Shown one piece after another: positions 25,475-28,574 of a stretch of 28,574 nt of DNA. Under the pieces are notes generated by a model. It made no database searches, was not told the origin of the DNA, and saw only the letters and a list, made by a program, of their open reading frames with translations. Both the position numbers and the translations under genes were made by a program. The DNA comes from a virus, in IMG/VR virus record IMGVR_UViG_3300035445_000025, positions 42,345 to 70,918 of that record; one strand, given 5' to 3'. Each line of letters starts with the position of its first letter. The stretch's first letter is position 1.

Positions 25475-26495
25475 TCTCTCCTATAATTTCTAATAAAGTT
25501 TTAGTATCACAAACAAATCCAGAAGCTCCTTTATGTCCTCCACCACCAAACTGTTTAGCAATTATATAACAATCAACCAATCCATTATCATTATACAGAC
25601 TAAAATTCCATTTACCATTATTATACCAGAAACAAACTGCTCCATCATATCCATCTTTATGATAATCTATACCAAAGTCAATAGGATTGAAACGTTCTTT
25701 ATTAATACAAATGAACTTATATTTTGGATGTATTTTAACGCCGGTATTACTGCTGAAATCAATATCATTTCTTTCTAATGTAATTTCAAATCCATTCTTA
25801 TAGACTTGTTTAGCTTCTGTACAAAGGTACTTGTAAATAGATTTTCCTGACTCTAATATAGCGTTTTCTATTGTATCATGTAAATTAAGTTTAGGATCCA
25901 GTGAAGTTTTTAAATAAATATAAGCTGATTCATAATTGCTTATACACTGTCTTGCACCATATTGAAACTCTAAAACCTTTTGTTCTTCATCAGTTCCTTT
26001 ATGGCCGAAGCAATCATATCTTCCCAATAGTCTAATTATTTCTGGCATTACTATATAAGGGAAAAAATAAGACCATGTTAATTCACAAGCCGCAAATTTA
26101 GTATTTCTTAGTCCTTCTATATACATATTATCAGAATTATCATAAATAGCTGAAATATGATGATCTATCCAAATAAAATTAGTTTTTAATGAACTTTGTA
26201 ATTTGTTCATTTCTTCTTTAGGGAAACTAATGTCACACATTATTACTTTATCATATTCTGATAAATCTGGAATAGGTTGTCCGTAGTTGTATCCTATAAA
26301 ATAAATCGTAGGATCCGTAAATTTAGAATTTACCTTAGATTCCCACTCATTTCTATCCTCTGTACTTAAAGTATTTACAACATTTAAGTTTACTTCTGTT
26401 CTTTTATTATTATTTTTATAGAACCAGTGTTTAACTATTGCTGCTGACATCCAACCATCAAGATCTACTGAGTGATAAATACATACTGTTTTCAT
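25458..26495 (-). CDS. DHH-family phosphoesterase (DHH/DHHA1)
   Basis: This 345-aa protein carries the full motif set of the DHH superfamily: HSVDLDGWMSAA at 8-19 (His8, Asp11, Asp13 as metal ligands), Asp88 in MCDISF, DHH at 111-113 (WIDHHIS), Asp161 in RYDCF, and a C-terminal DHHA1 substrate-binding motif GGGGHKGASGF at 317-327. Relatives cleave short oligoribonucleotides (NrnA/NrnB type), cyclic dinucleotides, pAp or polyphosphate, with manganese. All ligands appear intact, so an active enzyme is expected. The gene sits in the packaging operon before terL. The substrate cannot be read from sequence; breakdown of nucleotide second messengers or of short RNA are two possibilities. Confidence 0.85.
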   Translation of the reverse strand: MKTVCIYHSVDLDGWMSAAIVKHWFYKNNNKRTEVNLNVVNTLSTEDRNEWESKVNSKFTDPTIYFIGYNYGQPIPDLSEYDKVIMCDISFPKEEMNKLQSSLKTNFIWIDHHISAIYDNSDNMYIEGLRNTKFAACELTWSYFFPYIVMPEIIRLLGRYDCFGHKGTDEEQKVLEFQYGARQCISNYESAYIYLKTSLDPKLNLHDTIENAILESGKSIYKYLCTEAKQVYKNGFEITLERNDIDFSSNTGVKIHPKYKFICINKERFNPIDFGIDYHKDGYDGAVCFWYNNGKWNFSLYNDNGLVDCYIIAKQFGGGGHKGASGFVCDTKTLLEIIGENGTKV

Positions 26496-26510
26496 GTTAT
26501 TTTTAATTAA

Positions 26511-27053
26511 TTAGTCTTCATAAATTCCTTTTTTACCCGAACCTCTTATATTACCTTCTACTTCTTGTTCTTTCTTAATAGCATCTCTTACTTCTCTAAG
26601 TCCTGCCATTAATTTAGGAGTAGCTGATATAACATCTGTAACTTTCTTAGGGTCATACACCAAATTACCTTTAAAATCTCTCTCTTCAAAATTTATAGCA
26701 TCAAAATACTTGGATAATTTATCTATAGCATTCAAAGCAGAATCTAAGAATATAGTAGTAGTAGTATGACTTCTTTCTTTATAAAATTCTATGGCTTTTT
26801 CTGTTACTTTATCTATTTTAATTTCATTACCATGTATTATAGAAGATAATATAGCACTACTTCTTTCTTTCTCATCTCTTATATCTGAATACTCAGACTT
26901 AGAATCACATAAAAAACATATATAAGATAATTCAGCTATACCTATTTTCTTATTCTTATATTTATCAAGAACAGCAACAAAAGGCAATAAAGTTAAAGCT
27001 TGTGGGCTTACTACTACTTCAAAATCTTCATCAAATTCAAATAAATCTTTCAT
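26511..27053 (-). CDS. Conserved hypothetical protein, first gene of the packaging operon
   Basis: This 180-aa protein is mostly helical. It begins with an acidic stretch (MKDLFEFDEDFEVVVSPQAL), continues with a segment around SYICFLCDSKSEYSDIRDEK and ends with helices (PKLMAGLREVRDAIKKEQEV) and a basic Gly tail. The family is not recognised. It follows a hairpin terminator and precedes the DHH gene by 15 bases. The place upstream of terL in the packaging operon, the helical nature and the size would suit a small terminase subunit, but no DNA-binding helix-turn-helix is obvious, so this stays a hypothesis. Confidence 0.6.
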   Translation of the reverse strand: MKDLFEFDEDFEVVVSPQALTLLPFVAVLDKYKNKKIGIAELSYICFLCDSKSEYSDIRDEKERSSAILSSIIHGNEIKIDKVTEKAIEFYKERSHTTTTIFLDSALNAIDKLSKYFDAINFEERDFKGNLVYDPKKVTDVISATPKLMAGLREVRDAIKKEQEVEGNIRGSGKKGIYED

Positions 27054-27091
27054 TATTATTTTTAAACTAAACTTAATTTATACTAAACAAT

Positions 27092-27118
27092 TAAGACTGT
27101 TTCAAATAAACAGTCTTA
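27092..27118 (-). terminator. Probable terminator hairpin after the 104-aa gene
   Basis: TAAGACTGTTT and AAACAGTCTTA form a perfect 11-bp stem with a 5-base loop in the 79-base gap. On the minus strand it is followed by ATTGTTTAG, a weak U-tract, so termination may be incomplete. Confidence 0.65.
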
Positions 27119-27132
27119 TAAGTCTAAAAGCC

Positions 27133-27447
27133 TCAATCCAAATCACACATGAAATAATTCCAGTTACCAGGCTCATTTCCTTGTTGTACGCTTGTTACCC
27201 AAAGTTGATCATTTCCATCTAAAAAAACCTGACCATTTACACAATTATCACTCCAGATTCCTACAATTACCATAGGTAATATTTGACCTTCTTTTGCTTC
27301 ATTTCCAATGTGAGCTTGTGCACCTGTTGGCCAAATTTTCTCTTTAATTCTCTCAGCAATTGATTGAGAATTAATTCTACGTCTGTTAATCTGAACTGCG
27401 TCTTCTGCGTTCAGTTTGTAATTAACAATCAAATTGTTTGCTACCAT
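27133..27447 (-). CDS. Small conserved phage protein of unknown function
   Basis: This 104-aa protein has a helical, basic N-terminal third (NRRRINSQSIAERIKEKIWP) followed by a compact beta domain with PMVIVGIWSDNCVNGQVFLD at 58-77 and a final LWVTSVQQGNEPGNWNYF. The last phrase and the 'GAQAHIGNEA' turn resemble a small protein I have seen in many unrelated phages, whose function I do not know. It closes the first gene group in transcription order and is followed by a hairpin. A small hairpin (27469-27483) also precedes it. Confidence 0.6.
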   Translation of the reverse strand: MVANNLIVNYKLNAEDAVQINRRRINSQSIAERIKEKIWPTGAQAHIGNEAKEGQILPMVIVGIWSDNCVNGQVFLDGNDQLWVTSVQQGNEPGNWNYFMCDLD

Positions 27448-27468
27448 AATATTAAGTGGATTTTACAA

Positions 27469-27483
27469 AGCCCATCCAGGGCT
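27469..27483. other. Short GC-rich hairpin in the leader of the 104-aa gene
   Basis: AGCCC and GGGCT pair over 5 bp around the loop ATCCA, within the 44-base gap between the 61-aa and 104-aa genes. In minus-strand RNA it is followed by TTGTAAAATCC, not a real U-tract. It may be a processing or stability element or chance. Confidence 0.25.
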
Positions 27484-27491
27484 ATATTATA

Positions 27492-27677
27492 TTAAGGTTT
27501 ATCTTTCGTTATTTCTTTATCTCTTTCTAAATCTTCTCCTCTCTTATAAGAGTAATCCAAATCAGGTCTTACTATATCTTCATGATATGTTTCTAATTCA
27601 GGTAAATCATCTATCTCTTCGTCATTAACTAATTTCATCTGTAGAAGTTGTATTAATTTCCGGTTGTTCATACACAT
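27492..27677 (-). CDS. Short acidic protein downstream of the GroES-like gene
   Basis: This ORF of up to 61 aa is strongly charged and likely disordered (DEEIDDLPELETYHEDIVRP, then RGEDLERDKEITKDKP). The annotated start overlaps the GroES-like gene by 53 bases. An internal Met at residue 14 (position 27638) would reduce the overlap to 14 bases and is the more likely start. The function is unknown. Confidence 0.4.
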   Translation of the reverse strand: MCMNNRKLIQLLQMKLVNDEEIDDLPELETYHEDIVRPDLDYSYKRGEDLERDKEITKDKP

Positions 27678-28005
27678 ACTTTATCTCCCTTGAAGAAATA
27701 AATAAATAAGGTTTCTCATTGATTATCTCAATGGGAGGAACAATTATATACCTGTCCTCTCCAATATCCAATCTGGCAGGCCCTATATTTTTTCTTGGAA
27801 ACCTGTCTACATTTATTTCTATTTCTTCTCCAGGAACAACATTAGCATTAGGCCCTGCTACAAGAACTGTCTGTCTTGTTAATATAGCTCCTTTTTCATC
27901 AGCAGTTAAAATTATACCACCATCAGTAATCTTTTTTGTCTCTGCTGTAGTAATTACATGGTCAAACATGCATCTAACATTCAGTTTTTCTGTACTTTTC
28001 TTCAT
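27625..28005 (-). CDS. GroES-like co-chaperonin (Cpn10 family)
   Basis: This 126-aa protein aligns by eye with GroES along its length. LNVRCMFDHVITTAE (8-22) corresponds to the first strand MNIRPLHDRVIVKRK. ETKKITDGGIIL (22-33) matches the mobile loop, with the GroEL-binding tripeptide IIL where GroES has IVL. VLVAGPNANVVPGEEIEI (47-64) matches the turn before GDIV, and INEKPYLFISSREI (95-108) matches NEEVLIMSESDIL. About 15 extra C-terminal residues are acidic. The first Met is supported because the alignment needs residues 8-12. Known phage co-chaperonins (T4 gp31 type) work with the host GroEL to fold the capsid protein, so this gene's job is probably capsid folding. No GroEL gene is in the window. 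The start overlaps the HU-like gene by 32 bases. Confidence 0.8.
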   Translation of the reverse strand: MKKSTEKLNVRCMFDHVITTAETKKITDGGIILTADEKGAILTRQTVLVAGPNANVVPGEEIEINVDRFPRKNIGPARLDIGEDRYIIVPPIEIINEKPYLFISSREIKYVYEQPEINTTSTDEIS

Positions 28006-28219
28006 ATATTTTTCTGTTTACTTTATTTTTTACTACTAATTTTCCAAATCCTGGTATTACAAAATTTGTTTTTATTTTATCAAAGGTCTTTAACTTCTTG
28101 TAAGGTACTTTACTTATCCTGAATTTAACAAAGTTAAAGAATGATTTCATCACTTTTTCTACTGTACTATAAGGTATATTCAAAACTTTAGCTACCTCTC
28201 TCATTATATCCTCGTTCAT
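27974..28219 (-). CDS. HU/IHF-like small DNA-binding protein
   Basis: This 81-aa basic protein shows an HU-family layout. An N-terminal helix pair (IMREVAKVLNIPYSTVEKVM at 5-24, then KSFFNFVKFRIS) is followed by the conserved strand-turn FVIPGFGKLVV at 53-63, matching HU 'F-x-I-x-G-F-G-x-F'. The long DNA-binding arm and last helix of HU are missing; only about 18 residues follow, ending in basic and Glu residues. It probably binds or bends phage DNA and may help packaging or transcription. crAss-like phages commonly carry two IHF-like subunits. It overlaps the upstream gene by 4 bases (ATGA) and ends in TAG. Confidence 0.7.
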   Translation of the reverse strand: MNEDIMREVAKVLNIPYSTVEKVMKSFFNFVKFRISKVPYKKLKTFDKIKTNFVIPGFGKLVVKNKVNRKIYEEKYRKTEC

Positions 28220-28574
28220 AAAAATACAAATTTAAGTTCAAATTGCTCTTTAGGTGGAATATAATTAGGATTTAATAAACCATCTATTATAACTTTCTTT
28301 TTACGGAAGGTAGTCATATAATTCTGTAGTACAGGGTCTTTTATATTATATTTCTCTTTAATATGTCTTTTGACATCTACATCAAAAAGAAGTTTAGATA
28401 CTAAATCTTTATCATAAACAGGATAACGGGTTGTTATCTCATAATATTTTATTATAAGTTCTACAACAATATCTACTTCCTTTTCTGTAAGTTTATGAAA
28501 TTTATACAACACATTTAAATAGTTCCTAATCCTTGCTTCTACAGTAGAACTGTTAATCTTAATAGGATATGTTG
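28216..28574 (-). CDS. Conserved hypothetical protein, cut by the right window edge
   Basis: The frame is open through the edge: 20 further in-frame codons precede the GTG at 28512, with no stop, and include VEARIRNYLNVLYKFHKLTE, which reads as continuous protein. I therefore treat the gene as partial at its N-terminus rather than starting at that GTG. About 119 residues are visible, mostly helical (KEVDIVVELIIKYYEIT, then KDLVSKLLFDVDVKRHIKEK), with a basic C-terminal part (TTFRKKKVIIDGLLNPNYIP). This could be a winged-helix or HTH-like DNA-binding protein, but no certain motif is seen. It overlaps the HU-like gene by 4 bases. Confidence 0.55.
   Translation of the reverse strand, partial: TYPIKINSSTVEARIRNYLNVLYKFHKLTEKEVDIVVELIIKYYEITTRYPVYDKDLVSKLLFDVDVKRHIKEKYNIKDPVLQNYMTTFRKKKVIIDGLLNPNYIPPKEQFELKFVFL

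Noticed and set aside
27469-27483. Terminator between the 61-aa and 104-aa genes
   Set aside because: The stem has only 5 bp and no U-tract follows on the minus strand, so it is listed only as a small hairpin.
490-28039. Many plus-strand open frames of 60-106 codons
   Set aside because: All lie antisense to long, coherent minus-strand genes, have low-complexity composition and no own neighbours. They are shadows of the AT-rich coding strand.
28216-28512. A complete 98-aa gene starting at GTG 28512
   Set aside because: The frame stays open for 20 further codons to the window edge and these read as natural protein, so the gene is more likely cut by the edge.
1-28574. General TAG-to-glutamine recoding, known in some crAss-like phages
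   Set aside because: Large genes such as the 1208-aa muzzle protein and the terminase contain no in-frame TAG, and four genes end in TAG, three of them with another stop within a few codons. TAG therefore acts as a normal stop here apart from the possible local readthrough at 14007.
1-28574. tRNA genes, CRISPR arrays, insertion sequences or attachment sites
   Set aside because: Gaps between genes are under about 90 bases and contain only hairpins or AT-rich spacers. No tRNA-like, repeat-spacer or transposase sequence was seen.

Overview
The window looks like the virion-assembly (late) module of a crAss-like phage, order Crassvirales, a tailed podovirus-type phage of Bacteroidota. Four things support this. 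The DNA is very AT-rich. Every convincing gene is on the minus strand. The gene set and order run large terminase, portal, scaffold-like protein, HK97-type major capsid protein, paralogous ring proteins, decoration protein, fibre genes, ring/tail proteins, a giant P22 gp10-like 'muzzle' protein and then internal 'cargo' proteins. In addition, the individual proteins resemble crAss-like families. These family calls come from recognising the translated sequences; no database search was run. The genes read with the ordinary bacterial code, using TAA, TGA and TAG as stops.

Layout in transcription order (high to low coordinates). (1) 28574-27133: a protein cut by the right edge, a small HU/IHF-like DNA-binding protein, a GroES-like co-chaperonin, a short acidic protein and a conserved 104-aa protein, closed by a hairpin at 27092-27118. 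(2) 27053-20690: a 180-aa unknown, a DHH-family phosphoesterase, a 61-aa unknown, the large terminase and the portal, closed by a terminator at 20647-20671. (3) 20605-17981: a scaffold-like acidic coiled-coil protein and the major capsid protein, closed by a terminator at 17924-17943. (4) 17892-14352: a conserved post-capsid protein, two paralogous ring/connector proteins and an Ig-tipped capsid decoration protein, closed by a strong terminator at 14299-14327. (5) 14261-9447: a variable-looking adhesion/fibre block holding a small beta protein, a circularly permuted FSUMP/C-lectin-like protein, a 190-aa protein, a fibre with five Ig-like repeats, a membrane/coiled-coil protein and a cupin protein. 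(6) 9447-1: ring/tail proteins, the 1208-aa muzzle and three probable ejected cargo proteins, the last cut by the left edge.

Together these genes would build the head (scaffold, capsid, portal), fill it (terminase), join it to a short tail (ring proteins, muzzle), decorate it (Ig and lectin-like proteins, fibre) and load the proteins ejected at infection. The GroES-like gene may assist capsid folding. The role of the DHH phosphoesterase is not evident from sequence.

The points most worth a second look are: an in-frame single TAG separating the 84-aa ORF from the FSUMP-like ORF (14007-14009), the permuted FSUMP domain, the DHH enzyme in the packaging operon, the cupin in the tail block, a GroES without a visible GroEL, and an 11-bp motif placed 16-20 nt before several start codons. 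Intergenic space is minimal: no gap exceeds about 90 bases, and those above about 70 bases each contain a hairpin.
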